NCBI GenBank assembly: GCA_964425005.1
Contig: CAYRKT010000010.1
Location: 1 to 36,742, forward strand
Direction of reading: 5' to 3'
Length of the DNA: 36,742 nt
DNA from: CAYRKT01 sp964425005
Lineage (GTDB): Bacteria; Synergistota; Synergistia; CAYRKT01
Of the stretch, positions 14,220-23,239 are shown piece by piece (the stretch's first letter is position 1; every line of letters starts with the position of its first letter). Both the position numbers and the translations under genes were made by a program. The notes under the pieces were generated by a model. The model was given only the letters and a program-made list of their open reading frames with translations, was not told where the DNA came from and did not search any database.

Positions 14220-15167
14220 TCAGAGCTTGCCGATGGTGGCGACCATCACCGCCTTTATGGTGTGAAGGCGGTTTTCCGCCTGGTCGAAGACGCGGGAGTT
14301 GCGAGACTCGAAGACCTCCTCGGTCACCTCGTTTCCCTTGACGGCCGGCAGGCAGTGCAGGAAGATGGCGTGGCTGTTCTCGGTGGCCTCCATCAGCTTG
14401 GCGTTGACCTGGTAGGGCCTCAGGAGCTCTATCCTCTCGGCCAGCTTGCTCTCCTCTCCCATGGAGGCCCACACGTCGGTGTAGACCGCGTCAGCCCCCC
14501 TCACCGCCTCGTAGGGGTCTTCGGTTATCACTATCTCGGATCCGCTCTCCGAGGCGAACTCCTGGCACTCCGAGACCAGCTTCTCCGATGGGAACAGGGA
14601 GCTGGGAGAGCCTATGGCGAAGTCCACCCCCATCTTGGAGCAGGCTATCATGAGGGAGTTGGCCACGTTGTTCCTCCCGTCCCCCACGTAGGCCAGCTTG
14701 AGCCCCTCCAGGCCTCCGAACTCCTCCATGATCGTCATGAGGTCGGCCAGGGACTGGGTGGGGTGATACTCGTCGGTGAGCCCGTTCCACACGGGGACAC
14801 CGGCGTAGGCCGCCAGCTCCTCCACCACCGACTGCTTGAAGCCCCTGAACTGGATGCCGTCGAACATCCTCCCCAGGACCCTGGCGGTGTCCTTTATGTC
14901 CTCCTTGGCCCCCAGGTGTATGTCGTTCTTGCTCAGGTATTCGGCGTGCCCACCCTCGTCGTAGCAGGCCACCACGAAGGCGCAGCGGGTCCTGGTGGAG
15001 GGCTTCTCGAAGATCAACGCCACCGACTTCCCCTCCAGCAGGTTGCCCTTCACGCCCGCCCTCTTCTTGGCCTTGAGGTCGAAGCTCAGCCTCAAGAGGT
15101 ACCCTATCTCCGCCGGCGTGTAGTCCTTCATCGTCAGAAGGTGCCTGCCCTTCAGGTTAAACGGCAT
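14220..15167 (-). CDS. arcB: Ornithine carbamoyltransferase
   Basis: The 315-residue enzyme interconverts ornithine plus carbamoyl phosphate and citrulline. It carries the carbamoyl-phosphate loop STRTR (57-61), HPTQSLADL (135-143) and HCLP (271-274), plus DVWASMGEE for ornithine. Length and motifs are complete. It directly follows arginine deiminase, so it probably works in the catabolic direction (citrulline to carbamoyl phosphate), hence the arcB name; argF would describe the same enzyme in biosynthesis. No carbamate kinase gene lies in the window. The ATG at 15167 has GGAGG about ten bases upstream. Confidence 0.95.
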   Translation of the reverse strand: MPFNLKGRHLLTMKDYTPAEIGYLLRLSFDLKAKKRAGVKGNLLEGKSVALIFEKPSTRTRCAFVVACYDEGGHAEYLSKNDIHLGAKEDIKDTARVLGRMFDGIQFRGFKQSVVEELAAYAGVPVWNGLTDEYHPTQSLADLMTIMEEFGGLEGLKLAYVGDGRNNVANSLMIACSKMGVDFAIGSPSSLFPSEKLVSECQEFASESGSEIVITEDPYEAVRGADAVYTDVWASMGEESKLAERIELLRPYQVNAKLMEATENSHAIFLHCLPAVKGNEVTEEVFESRNSRVFDQAENRLHTIKAVMVATIGKL

Positions 15168-15203
15168 CTCAAGACCACCTCCAAAGCCTAAGGTTTAGAC
15201 GCG

Positions 15204-16430
15204 TCAAAGCCCATCCCTCAGCATGGGCATGCTCATGCACCTAGGTCCCCCTCTGCCCCTGACCAGCTCGTTACCCCTTATCTCGAAGACCTTTATCCCA
15301 GCCTCGCGCAGGGCCTGGTTCGAGGCCCTGTTCCTCCTGTAGGTCACCACCACCCCTGGAGCTATGGCGAGCGTGTTGGTGCCGTCGTTCCACTGCTCCC
15401 TGGCCGCCACCAGCGGGTCCCCCCCGCCGGTCTCCACGAAGCGAAGCACCTCGAGGCCCAGGGACCTCCTCAAGGCCTCCTCCAGGGACGCCATCTCCTC
15501 CATCGACTCGAGCCTGCCGCCCGCGTAGTCCATGGCCCATATCTTGAGCACGCTCTGGACGCCCGGGTAGATCATGAAGACCTCCCTGTCCACCATGGTG
15601 AAGACGGTGTCCAGGTGCATGTAGCTCCTGGCCCTCGGTATCTCCACCGCCAGTATCCTCACGGGACCCATCCGGCTCGATATCAGCTTGCCCAGGAGGT
15701 CCACCGCCGCGGGCGTGGTCCTCTGGGAGACCCCTACGGCGAGGACCCCTTCCGACAGGACCAGCACATCCCCCCCCTCTACCGAGTAGTCCAGCCCCTC
15801 CATCTCGTCGCAGGAGTGCAGCACGGTTATGCCGGAGAAGTAGGGGTGGTGCGACAGGAGATGGCCCACGTAGATGGCCTCCTTGCGCCTGGCCCCGGTG
15901 CTCATCCTGGAGACCACCACCCCATCCCTGAAGAAGACCGCCGGATCCCTCTGGAAGTACAGGTTGGGGGTGGGCTTGACCACGAAGTCGTTATCCCCCA
16001 TCGACTCGAGCACCAGGCTCTTGACGCCCCCGAAGCGCGACATCACCTCCCTCTTCGTGGCGCCGGCTATGAGGAGATCCGCCACCTCCTGGGGCGTGGC
16101 CTCTGAGGCCCACGAGAGGAGCAGACCGAGCAGGGCGTCGTCCAACCCATCCATCCGGAGAACCCTGGAGAGCAGCTCCCTCCTCAGGTCCTCCTCCTTG
16201 AGGCTCTGGGCGAAGAGCTCCCCGAAGTAGACCACCTCCACCCCGTTCTCCACCAGCAGCTCAGCGAAGGCGTCGTGCTCCTTCTGGGCCTCGTCGCTCC
16301 AGACCAGGTCGTCGAAGAGGAGCTCCTCCTTGTTCTCTATGGTCACCCTCTCTATCTCCTTGCCGGGCCTGTGCAGCATAACCCGCCTGAGCCTGCCCAC
16401 CTCGGATCCCACGTAAAAGGAAGCCTCCAA
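15204..16430 (-). CDS. arcA: Arginine deiminase
   Basis: The 408-residue enzyme hydrolyses arginine to citrulline and ammonia. Catalytic features are all present: NLYFQRDP (156-163), EGGD (218-221), HLDTVFT (272-278), and the nucleophilic cysteine (about residue 398) in RCMSMPMLR near the C-terminus. The TTG start at 16430 lies four bases after GGAGG. It is followed 36 bases later by ornithine carbamoyltransferase and preceded 21 bases earlier by a coiled-coil protein, so the three probably share the promoter at 17206-17234. In fermenting anaerobes this pathway yields ATP if carbamate kinase is present elsewhere. Confidence 0.95.
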   Translation of the reverse strand: MEASFYVGSEVGRLRRVMLHRPGKEIERVTIENKEELLFDDLVWSDEAQKEHDAFAELLVENGVEVVYFGELFAQSLKEEDLRRELLSRVLRMDGLDDALLGLLLSWASEATPQEVADLLIAGATKREVMSRFGGVKSLVLESMGDNDFVVKPTPNLYFQRDPAVFFRDGVVVSRMSTGARRKEAIYVGHLLSHHPYFSGITVLHSCDEMEGLDYSVEGGDVLVLSEGVLAVGVSQRTTPAAVDLLGKLISSRMGPVRILAVEIPRARSYMHLDTVFTMVDREVFMIYPGVQSVLKIWAMDYAGGRLESMEEMASLEEALRRSLGLEVLRFVETGGGDPLVAAREQWNDGTNTLAIAPGVVVTYRRNRASNQALREAGIKVFEIRGNELVRGRGGPRCMSMPMLRDGL

Positions 16431-16451
16431 CTTTCCTCCCCCCCACGGACC

Positions 16452-17177
16452 TCAGCTCAAAAGGGCCCTGTCCTCGCTCTCCGAGATACCCCCACCACCA
16501 CCTCCCCCTTTGAGCTGCGCCAGTAGCGCCTCTATGTCGTCCTGGGAGAGCTTACCCCCAGAGGGGACCCCGGGCTGAGCTGGCCTGGGCGCGGGCGAGG
16601 AGACCTCAGCCGGAGCGGCCTCCCCTCCGGAGGAGGGCTCGACCAATTCGACCCCCGCGGGGCTTACCTCGCTCGAGGGGGTCGCCCCCTCCGCCGATGG
16701 GAGCTGAGCCCTCTCCTCCTCGAGGGGCCGGACCTGCTCCTCGAGGACCACCTCGTGCCCCACCGTCGGAGAGGGACCCACCTCCTGAGGCCCAGGGGAA
16801 ATCCCTGCTCCCACCTCTCCCAGGAGGGACTCCAGCTCCGAGGCGGACCCCAGGAGGGAACCGAGGGACCTCAGCGAGGCCTCGATCTCGTCGAGCCTAC
16901 CCGCCATCTCCCTCTGGACCCTAAGGCCCTCCTCCTGGAGCGACGCCAACCCCTCCACCCTTTCCTGCAGCAGGGAGAAGGCAGACCTTATCTCCCCCAG
17001 CAGGCCCTCCAGGGAGGAGAGGTCCACCGATGCCCCCCCGGAGAAGCCCTTGACCTGGGCGTAGGTGGCCTTCAAGCCCGTCTCCAGGATCCCAACCCTC
17101 TGGTCCAAGCTCGATATGGCCTGGGCCATCTCCCGAAGCACGTCCAGCAGGCTCTTAGAGGAACCCAAGGGCACCAC
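16452..17177 (-). CDS. Coiled-coil protein with C-terminal FliM-like peptide
   Basis: A 241-residue protein in three parts. Residues 1-122 are heptad-like coiled coil (LLDVLREMAQAISSLDQRV, IRSAFSLLQERVEGLASL). Residues 123-208 are a low-complexity linker rich in Pro, Ser, Glu, Ala and Gly. Residues 210-219 read LSQDDIEALL, followed by a run of seven glycines (224-230). LSQDEIDALL is the conserved N-terminal peptide of the flagellar switch protein FliM that binds phosphorylated CheY; finding it at a C-terminus on a flexible arm is unusual. No membrane segment or signal peptide. The GTG start follows GGGAGG. The function is not known; its place before arginine deiminase may be only shared transcription. 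Confidence 0.7.
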   Translation of the reverse strand: MVPLGSSKSLLDVLREMAQAISSLDQRVGILETGLKATYAQVKGFSGGASVDLSSLEGLLGEIRSAFSLLQERVEGLASLQEEGLRVQREMAGRLDEIEASLRSLGSLLGSASELESLLGEVGAGISPGPQEVGPSPTVGHEVVLEEQVRPLEEERAQLPSAEGATPSSEVSPAGVELVEPSSGGEAAPAEVSSPAPRPAQPGVPSGGKLSQDDIEALLAQLKGGGGGGGISESEDRALLS

Positions 17178-17205
17178 CCCTTCCCTCCCGAAGATTACGG
17201 CGTTT

Positions 17206-17234
17206 ATTATATCCCCAGGAGTAGACTAAGTCAC
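17206..17234 (-). promoter_or_regulatory. Promoter before the coiled-coil/arcA/arcB unit
   Basis: On the minus strand a perfect TATAAT (17211-17206) lies 17 bases after GTGACT (17234-17229), four of six matches to the -35 consensus. It sits in the 59-base gap between the hemW stop and the coiled-coil gene, giving a leader of about 20 bases. Confidence 0.6.
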
Positions 17235-17236
17235 AA

Positions 17237-18436
17237 TTAGCCTGGGCCTGTATCCCGACGGCTTCGGCGCAGGAGATCCGAGAGGATGAGGTTGGAGACC
17301 AGGAAGCCCCTCTCCGTGAGGAAGGCCCTGCGCCCGCTGACCTCCAGGTAGGAGCCGCGAAACGCCCCAAGAAGCCTCCTGGCCAGCTCTAGACCGCCCC
17401 CGGCCCTCGACACGAGCTCAACCAGGTCGACGCCCTCGCTGGACCTCAGGCCCATCATCGTCGACTCGAAGGCCCTATCCTCGGGGTCCAGGAGGTGCAC
17501 CACCTCCTCCCAGGGGGGGATGCCCTTGGACCACCCCTCGGCGTAGGATCGAAGGTCCGAGACGTTCTTGTACCTGAACGGGCCCAGGTTTCCGCCGGCG
17601 GAGGGACCTAACCCCAGGTAGACTTCCCCCCTCCAGTAGCTCAGGTTGTGCTCGCAGCGGTGCTCCGAGGACCTGGCGAAGTTGGATATCTCGTAGTGAA
17701 GGTAGCCCCTGGAGCCCAGGAAACGACATATCGCCCAGTAGAGGGGCTCAGCGTCGGGCAGAGAGAGATCTCCCCGCAGGATGGATTCGCCCATCCTCGT
17801 CCCCTCGTGGGGGGTGAGCTCGTAGCAGGAGATGTGGTCCAGCCCGAGGGCACAGGCCACCCCCAGGCTATGGAGCAGATCCCCCAGGGTCTGTCCCGGA
17901 AGGGCGTACATCAGGTCCACCCCGAGGGAGTCAACCCTCGTGGAGCGACATGCCCTGAGGGCCTCCAGGGCCTCCTCCACGCCGTGAGGTCTCCCGAGCA
18001 GCGAGAGCTCCTCCTCCCGGAAGCTTTGGACCCCCACCGAGACGCGAAGCCTGCCGAATCCTTTGAGCTTCCACAGCTTGACGGGCAGGCCCTCGCTGTC
18101 GGGGTTGACCTCGAAGCTCAGCTCCGTCCACCCCCCCAGCTCGAAGGCCTCCCCTATCGCCCCGAGCACCTCCTCCAGTATTTCTGCGGGGAGGAGGCTT
18201 GGGGTCCCGCCCCCCAGGTAGAGGGTCCTGAGCCTCAACCTGTGAGATGGCCTCCAGAAGCGAAGCTCCTCCCTGAGCCCCCGCAGGAAGAGCGATAGGT
18301 CGTCGGAGCTGGGCGAGGGGAGGCTGTAGAAGTCGCAGTAGGGACACTTGGCGGAGCAAAAGGGGACGTGCACGTATAGGGACAGGCCCCTCCCGCGGCA
18401 GATCCCCTCGAGCAGCTTGCCCCCACCGGATCCCAT
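17237..18436 (-). CDS. hemW: Radical SAM protein HemW (coproporphyrinogen oxidase-like, heme chaperone family)
   Basis: About 399 residues. The radical SAM cluster motif is CxxxCxxC at Cys27, Cys31 and Cys34 (HVPFCSAKCPYCDFYS), followed by YLGGGTPSLLP. The heme-binding HNxxYW motif of HemW is present as HNLSYW near residue 263, then LGLGPSAGG, and the HemN C-terminal domain follows. HemW is a heme chaperone rather than the oxygen-independent coproporphyrinogen oxidase. The ATG at 18436 overlaps the lepA stop as ATGA, the usual lepA-hemW arrangement. An upstream in-frame extension overlaps lepA and is not coding. Confidence 0.93.
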   Translation of the reverse strand: MGSGGGKLLEGICRGRGLSLYVHVPFCSAKCPYCDFYSLPSPSSDDLSLFLRGLREELRFWRPSHRLRLRTLYLGGGTPSLLPAEILEEVLGAIGEAFELGGWTELSFEVNPDSEGLPVKLWKLKGFGRLRVSVGVQSFREEELSLLGRPHGVEEALEALRACRSTRVDSLGVDLMYALPGQTLGDLLHSLGVACALGLDHISCYELTPHEGTRMGESILRGDLSLPDAEPLYWAICRFLGSRGYLHYEISNFARSSEHRCEHNLSYWRGEVYLGLGPSAGGNLGPFRYKNVSDLRSYAEGWSKGIPPWEEVVHLLDPEDRAFESTMMGLRSSEGVDLVELVSRAGGGLELARRLLGAFRGSYLEVSGRRAFLTERGFLVSNLILSDLLRRSRRDTGPG

Positions 18437-20238
18437 CAGGAGCTCGAGGAGTCCACCTTCAGGACCTCCAGGAAGGCCTCCTGGGGTATGCTCACCCTCC
18501 CTATCTGCTTCATCCTCTTCTTCCCCTCTTTCTGCTTCTCCAAGAGCTTCTTCTTCCTGGTGACGTCTCCGCCGTAGCACTTGGCGAGCACGTCCTTCCT
18601 GAGGGGCTTTATGGTCTGCCTGGCTATGACCTTCCTCCCGATGGCGGCCTGGATGACCACCTCGAAGAGCTGTCTTTCCACCACTTCCTTGAGCTTGTCC
18701 ACCACCGCCCTGGCCCTGTGGTAGGCGAAGTCCCTGTGACATATGAAGGAGAAGGCGTCCACGGGATCGCCCTGTATGAGTACGTCCACCTTCACCAGGT
18801 CCTCCGGCCTGAAGCCTATGTGCTCGTACTCCAGGGAGGCGTAGCCCCTGCTCAGGGACTTCATCCTGTCGTAGAAGTCTATGATGAACTCGGCCAGGGG
18901 GAGCTCGTAGACCAGCCTCACCTTCTGACCAGTCATGTAGTCCATGGAGACGAACTTACCCCGCTTGTCCTGGCAGAGCTGCATCAGCTTGCCCACGTGC
19001 TCGGATGGGGTGAAGATGGAGGCCCTTATGTAGGGCTCCAGGATCTCCTCCACCTCCCCGGGGTCGGGGAAGTCCGAGGGCTTGTGGACCTCCAGGACCT
19101 CCCCGTCCTTCCTCAGCACCTGGTAGACCACGTTGGGGGCAGTGGCCACCAGCTCCACCCCGAACTCCCGCTGAAGCCTCTCCTTGGTGATGTCCATGTG
19201 GAGCAGACCCAAAAACCCGACCCGGAAGCCGAACCCCAGGGCCGCGGAGGTCTCGGGCTCGAAGTCCAGCGATGCGTCGTTGAGGCTCAGCTTCTCCAGC
19301 GAGTCCCTCAGGAGCTGGTAGTCGTCCGGGTCAACCGGGTAGAAGCCGCAGAAGACGAAGGGCTTGACCTTCCTGTATCCGGGCAGCGGCTCGGGGGCGG
19401 GCCTGTCCCGGTGGGTGATGGTGTCCCCCACCCTGGCCTCCCTCACGCTCTTTATCCCGGCTATCACGTAGCCCACCTCCCCGGGGCCGAGGGACTCCTG
19501 CTTGCTCCTGCCGGGGGTGAAGAACCCCACCTCCTCCACCTCGTGCTCGGCGCCCGTGGACATGAGCACCACCCTGTCGCCAGCCCTTATGCTCCCCTCG
19601 AAGACCCGCACGTAGCAGATGACGCCCCTGTAGTTGTCGTAGACCGAGTCGAATATCAGGGCCCTGAGCCTTCCGTCCCCGAACCCCCTGGGGGACGGCA
19701 GGTCCGAGACTATCCTCTCCAAGAGCTCATCTATCCCTATACCCTCCTTGGCGCTCACCAGAAGCGCGCCGGAGGCATCTATCCCGAGCATCTCCTCTAT
19801 CTGGGCCTTGACCTCGTCCGGCCTGGCCGAGGGGAGGTCTATCTTGTTTATCACCGGCAGGATCTCCAGACCCTGGTCCACCGCCATGTAGGCGTTGGCG
19901 AGGGTCTGCGCCTCCACCCCCTGGGTGGCGTCCACCACCAGCAAAGCCCCCTCGCAGGCCGCCAAGGACCTGGAGACCTCGTAGGTGAAGTCCACGTGGC
20001 CCGGGGTGTCTATAAGGTTGAGCACGTACTCCGAGCCGTCCCTCGCCCTGTAGGTCATCCTCACCGGGGTGAGCTTGATGGTTATACCCCTCTCCCTCTC
20101 CAGGTCCAGCATGTCCAGGAACTGCTCCTTCATGAGCCTTCTGTCCACCGCCCCGGTGAACTCCAGCAGCCTGTCGGCGAGGGTGGACTTGCCGTGGTCT
20201 ATGTGGGCTATTATGCAGAAGTTCCTTATGCGCTCCAC
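18436..20238 (-). CDS. lepA: Elongation factor 4 (LepA)
   Basis: A 600-residue translational GTPase that acts on stalled or misassembled ribosomes. GTPase motifs are G1 AHIDHGKST (11-19), G2 with RERGITIK, G3 DTPGH (77-81) and G4 NKIDLP (about 131). The C-terminal LepA-specific region is present, with LLEKQKEGKKRMKQIGRVSIPQEAF. The GTG start overlaps the hflC stop (TAGTG) and is preceded by GGAGGAGG. Length and domains are complete. Confidence 0.97.
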   Translation of the reverse strand: MERIRNFCIIAHIDHGKSTLADRLLEFTGAVDRRLMKEQFLDMLDLERERGITIKLTPVRMTYRARDGSEYVLNLIDTPGHVDFTYEVSRSLAACEGALLVVDATQGVEAQTLANAYMAVDQGLEILPVINKIDLPSARPDEVKAQIEEMLGIDASGALLVSAKEGIGIDELLERIVSDLPSPRGFGDGRLRALIFDSVYDNYRGVICYVRVFEGSIRAGDRVVLMSTGAEHEVEEVGFFTPGRSKQESLGPGEVGYVIAGIKSVREARVGDTITHRDRPAPEPLPGYRKVKPFVFCGFYPVDPDDYQLLRDSLEKLSLNDASLDFEPETSAALGFGFRVGFLGLLHMDITKERLQREFGVELVATAPNVVYQVLRKDGEVLEVHKPSDFPDPGEVEEILEPYIRASIFTPSEHVGKLMQLCQDKRGKFVSMDYMTGQKVRLVYELPLAEFIIDFYDRMKSLSRGYASLEYEHIGFRPEDLVKVDVLIQGDPVDAFSFICHRDFAYHRARAVVDKLKEVVERQLFEVVIQAAIGRKVIARQTIKPLRKDVLAKCYGGDVTRKKKLLEKQKEGKKRMKQIGRVSIPQEAFLEVLKVDSSSS

Positions 20239-21104
20239 TACCTCCTCCAGCCCTCCTTGACGTACCTGAGGAGCTCCGACTCGGTGGTCAACACGAACCT
20301 GACGTCGCCGGAGAGCACCTCCGCGTAGGAGGCCATAACCCTGTAGAACCTGAACAGGTCCGGATCCATCGAGTAGGCCCTCCTGTATATCCTCAAAGCC
20401 TCGGCGTCGGCCTCGCCCTTTATGAGCTCAGCCCTCATCCTGGCCTCGGCGAGGATGATCTGGGCGTCCCTGTCCGCCTCAGACCTTATCCTCCTGGCCA
20501 TCTCCTCCCCCTCGGCCCTGTAGGAGGCCGCTATCCTCTCCCTCTCGCTCCTCATCCTGGCGTAGACTGCCTGCTCCGTGGTCTCCGGAAGATCCGCCCT
20601 CTTGACCCTCACGTCCACCACCTCTATGCCGAGGGGCAGGACCTGGGACGAGACCCTCCTCTTTATCTCCTCTATCACCTCGTCCCTCCTCTGGGAGACC
20701 ACCTCCATCAGCTCGTAGCTCCCTATCACGTCCCTGACCACCGAGTAGACCACGTCGTCCAGGCGCGCCTCGGCCACCTGCCTCGACCCCCTGGTGGACT
20801 CCACGAAGACCTTGGGATCCGAGACCCTCCAGAGGGCGTAGGTGTCCACCGTGAGCCTCTTCTTGTCCCTGGTTATGACCTCCCTGGGCTCTATGTCGTA
20901 GTTTATAACCCTCCCCTCCACCTTGATCACCCTCTGGAGGAAGGGCTTCTTGAGGTAGAGGCCCGGCTGGGATATCACCTCGCTTATCCTCCCGAACTCC
21001 ACCACCAGGGCCCTCTCCCACTCCCTGACCACGAAGGTCGAGGAGGCGAGAAGCACCAGAGAAACCGCGAACGGCAGGACCAGATACGGGCGAAAACTCC
21101 TCAT
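20238..21104 (-). CDS. hflC: HflC, membrane protease regulator (SPFH domain)
   Basis: A 288-residue protein with an N-terminal membrane anchor (about residues 7-26) and a periplasmic SPFH/band-7 domain: REWERALVVEFGRI, GLYLKKPF, TRDKKRLTVDTYALWRVSDP, and a long helical region YRAEGEEMARRIRSEADRDA with ILAEARMRAELIKGEADAEA. HflC pairs with HflK to form a large membrane cage around FtsH. The ATG overlaps the hflK stop as ATGA, so the two subunits are translationally coupled. Length is near that of typical HflC. Confidence 0.94.
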   Translation of the reverse strand: MRSFRPYLVLPFAVSLVLLASSTFVVREWERALVVEFGRISEVISQPGLYLKKPFLQRVIKVEGRVINYDIEPREVITRDKKRLTVDTYALWRVSDPKVFVESTRGSRQVAEARLDDVVYSVVRDVIGSYELMEVVSQRRDEVIEEIKRRVSSQVLPLGIEVVDVRVKRADLPETTEQAVYARMRSERERIAASYRAEGEEMARRIRSEADRDAQIILAEARMRAELIKGEADAEALRIYRRAYSMDPDLFRFYRVMASYAEVLSGDVRFVLTTESELLRYVKEGWRR

Positions 21105-22111
21105 CGAGCCTCTTCCCCCCTGGGGGAGAGAGCCCTACCGGGCAGTATCAGGGGCAGGAGCCCCTCGAGCCTCTCGTCCACCACGATCTTCTGGGCACCT
21201 CCCATCACCTTCTCCATCGTCTCCAGGTAGATCTTCATCCTGGCCGTCTCCGGGTCGAGGCCCCTGTGTTCCTCGAGTATCCTGGCGAACCTGGAGACCT
21301 CCCCCTCGGCCTCCATAACGCGCCTGGCCCTGTAGGCCTCGGCCCTGGCCAGGATCTCGGCCGCCTCCCCCTTGGCCCTGGGGATCACCGAGTTGTAGTA
21401 GCTGTTGGCCTCGTTCACGAAGCGCTCCCTGTCCTGCTGAGCGCTGTTAACGTCGTCGAAGGCCTGGGCCACATCGGCGGGGGGCCTGGCGTCCTGGAGC
21501 CTGAAGTTCACCACCTTGACCCCGATACCGTACCTGTCTAGGAGCTCCTGCAGCAACCTGGCGCACTCGGAGGAGATCTCGTCCCTCTTCACCGTGAGCA
21601 CCTCGTCCACCGTGTTGGCCGCCACCACGTACCTCAGGACCGCCTCCACCGCCTGTGAGACCACGGCCTCGTGGTCGAGGAAGCGGAAGAGGAACCTGGC
21701 GGGATCGCTCACCCTGTACTGGGCCACCGCCTCCACGTGGACTATGTTGCCGTCCCTGGTGAGCATCAGGGCCTCCTGGGGGACGGCCTTGTAGACCACA
21801 GACCCCAGGTTCTGGACCGACCTGAAGCCCACCTCCGCGGTGTAAATGGACAGCACGTCCAGCTTGTAGGCCTCCTCGAAGGGGAAGGGCAACCTGTAGG
21901 CCAAACCGGGCCCCACGGTCCTCGCGTGCCTGCCGAACCTGAGGACCAGGCCCACCTCCGAGGGCCCCACCAGGAAGAAGCCCGAGGCCCCGTAGACCAA
22001 AAGCAGGAGCGCGAGGCCCAAAAGGACGCAGCGGCGCACCCCCACCAGGCGGGGCAACGACCCCTTGAGACCCTTTCCGTAGCCGGACCAGCCCTCGTAT
22101 CCCCAGCTCAA
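21101..22111 (-). CDS. hflK: HflK, membrane protease regulator (SPFH domain)
   Basis: A 336-residue SPFH protein. A Gly/Trp/Tyr-containing cytosolic N-terminus (about 25 residues) precedes one membrane helix (about 29-48), then GPSEVGLVLRFGRHARTVGPGLAYRLPFPFE in pieces, TRDGNIVHVEAVAQYRVSDP, and ARAEAYRARRVMEAEGEVSRF. It lacks the long glycine-rich N-terminal tail seen in Escherichia coli HflK, being shorter. Partner of HflC. The TTG start at 22111 has only a moderate ribosome site (GGGGG about ten bases upstream). It lies three bases after the AI-2E family permease gene. Confidence 0.93.
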   Translation of the reverse strand: MSWGYEGWSGYGKGLKGSLPRLVGVRRCVLLGLALLLLVYGASGFFLVGPSEVGLVLRFGRHARTVGPGLAYRLPFPFEEAYKLDVLSIYTAEVGFRSVQNLGSVVYKAVPQEALMLTRDGNIVHVEAVAQYRVSDPARFLFRFLDHEAVVSQAVEAVLRYVVAANTVDEVLTVKRDEISSECARLLQELLDRYGIGVKVVNFRLQDARPPADVAQAFDDVNSAQQDRERFVNEANSYYNSVIPRAKGEAAEILARAEAYRARRVMEAEGEVSRFARILEEHRGLDPETARMKIYLETMEKVMGGAQKIVVDERLEGLLPLILPGRALSPRGEEAR

Positions 22112-22114
22112 GGC

Positions 22115-23233
22115 TCAAGCACCCCCTCCTCCCAGGCCCTGGCTCAGCCCTCTCACCCTCCTGTAGTAGGTCTCGATGAGGAAGAGGGAGAAGCCCACCA
22201 GAAGGGGCCCCACGAATATGCCCAGGAAGCCGAACACGGAGAGGCCCCCGAAGATCCCCACGAAGACGGCGAGCCCGTGGACCTTGCCCCCTCCAGCTAT
22301 CAGGACGGGCTTGAGGACGTTGTCCACGCCGCTCACCACCAGAAGCCCCCAAAGCAGCAGACCCAGGGCCCTGGTGTGTTCCCCCAGGAAGACCAGCGCC
22401 AGAACCACGGGCAGCCACACCACGTAGGTGCCCAGCATGGGCAACATGGAGGCGAAGAAGACCAGGATCGCCAGGAACCAGCTGAAGGGTATGCCCGCCA
22501 CCGCGAAACCCATCCCGGCGAGGAGGGCCTGCACCAGGGCGGTGAGAAGGGTCCCGTAGAGGATCCCCCTCATCATCGCGTCCATCCGCTGCAGCATCTC
22601 CCCCTTCTCCGCCGAGGAGAGGGGCATCAGCTCCACCGCTACCCTCAACAGGGTCCCACCGTCCCTCAAGAAGTAGAAGAGGAAGACCAGCACCAGGAAC
22701 AGGTCGAAGGTGAGCTTCAAGGTGTTGGCCAAAAGCCCCCTGGCATATCCCGTGAGGTAGGACAGGAGACCCTGTCCCACCTCCCTGAGGAAGTCCCCCA
22801 GGCTTATCTCTATGGGCCTGACCCCCCAGGCGGAGCCCATCTGGGACCTGATCAGCTCGCTCAGGAAGGTCGGCAGGTGCTCGGTTATGTCCAGGCTCAG
22901 GTAGGGCCTGAGCTGAACCATCAGCTTCGTCATGGACTGGTAGAGCGACGGAGCCTCCCTGACCAGGGCGAAGGCCCCGTAGACGGCGGGGGCGATGATG
23001 AAGGCGAGCAGCGCCAGCACCCAGAGGCCAGCCGTCAGGTTGGGATGAGACCTCAGGGGCCTGAGCCTGGCGCTCCTGCCGTACAGGGGGTGGATGAAGA
23101 CGGCGAAGAACAACGCCACCAGCATGGGCCCCATCAGGGGGATCAGGAGCCTGACGAGCCCGTATATCACCCCGAGCAACAGAAGCCCGTAAGGCAGGAG
23201 GACCAGGTAGAAGCCCTTGAACTCCCGCGGCAA
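22115..23233 (-). CDS. AI-2E family transporter (UPF0118)
   Basis: A 372-residue membrane protein with about eight helices and the family features: an N-terminal pair of helices, an amphipathic middle (SMTKLMVQLRPYL), the GTLLTALVQALLAGMGFAVAG segment, SMLPMLGTYVVWLP, and a C-terminal GIFVGPLLVGFSLFLIETY. Family members act as quorum-signal exporters (TqsA) or Na+/H+ antiporters; substrate here is unknown. The TTG start at 23233 is weakly supported (GGAGGG about eleven bases upstream). It lies between rnr and hflK with gaps of a few bases. Confidence 0.9.
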   Translation of the reverse strand: MPREFKGFYLVLLPYGLLLLGVIYGLVRLLIPLMGPMLVALFFAVFIHPLYGRSARLRPLRSHPNLTAGLWVLALLAFIIAPAVYGAFALVREAPSLYQSMTKLMVQLRPYLSLDITEHLPTFLSELIRSQMGSAWGVRPIEISLGDFLREVGQGLLSYLTGYARGLLANTLKLTFDLFLVLVFLFYFLRDGGTLLRVAVELMPLSSAEKGEMLQRMDAMMRGILYGTLLTALVQALLAGMGFAVAGIPFSWFLAILVFFASMLPMLGTYVVWLPVVLALVFLGEHTRALGLLLWGLLVVSGVDNVLKPVLIAGGGKVHGLAVFVGIFGGLSVFGFLGIFVGPLLVGFSLFLIETYYRRVRGLSQGLGGGGA

Positions 23234-23239
23234 GGTCCA

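Noticed and set aside
17237..18742. Longer hemW reading frame reaching into lepA
   Set aside because: The first 100 codons are a shadow of lepA; HemW begins shortly before the HVPFCSAKC motif and the ATGA overlap is typical.
18718..20328. A 536-codon open frame antisense to lepA
   Set aside because: Same cause: few stop codons opposite a GC-rich gene; the translation is repetitive His/Leu/Val/Gly and no ribosome site is seen.
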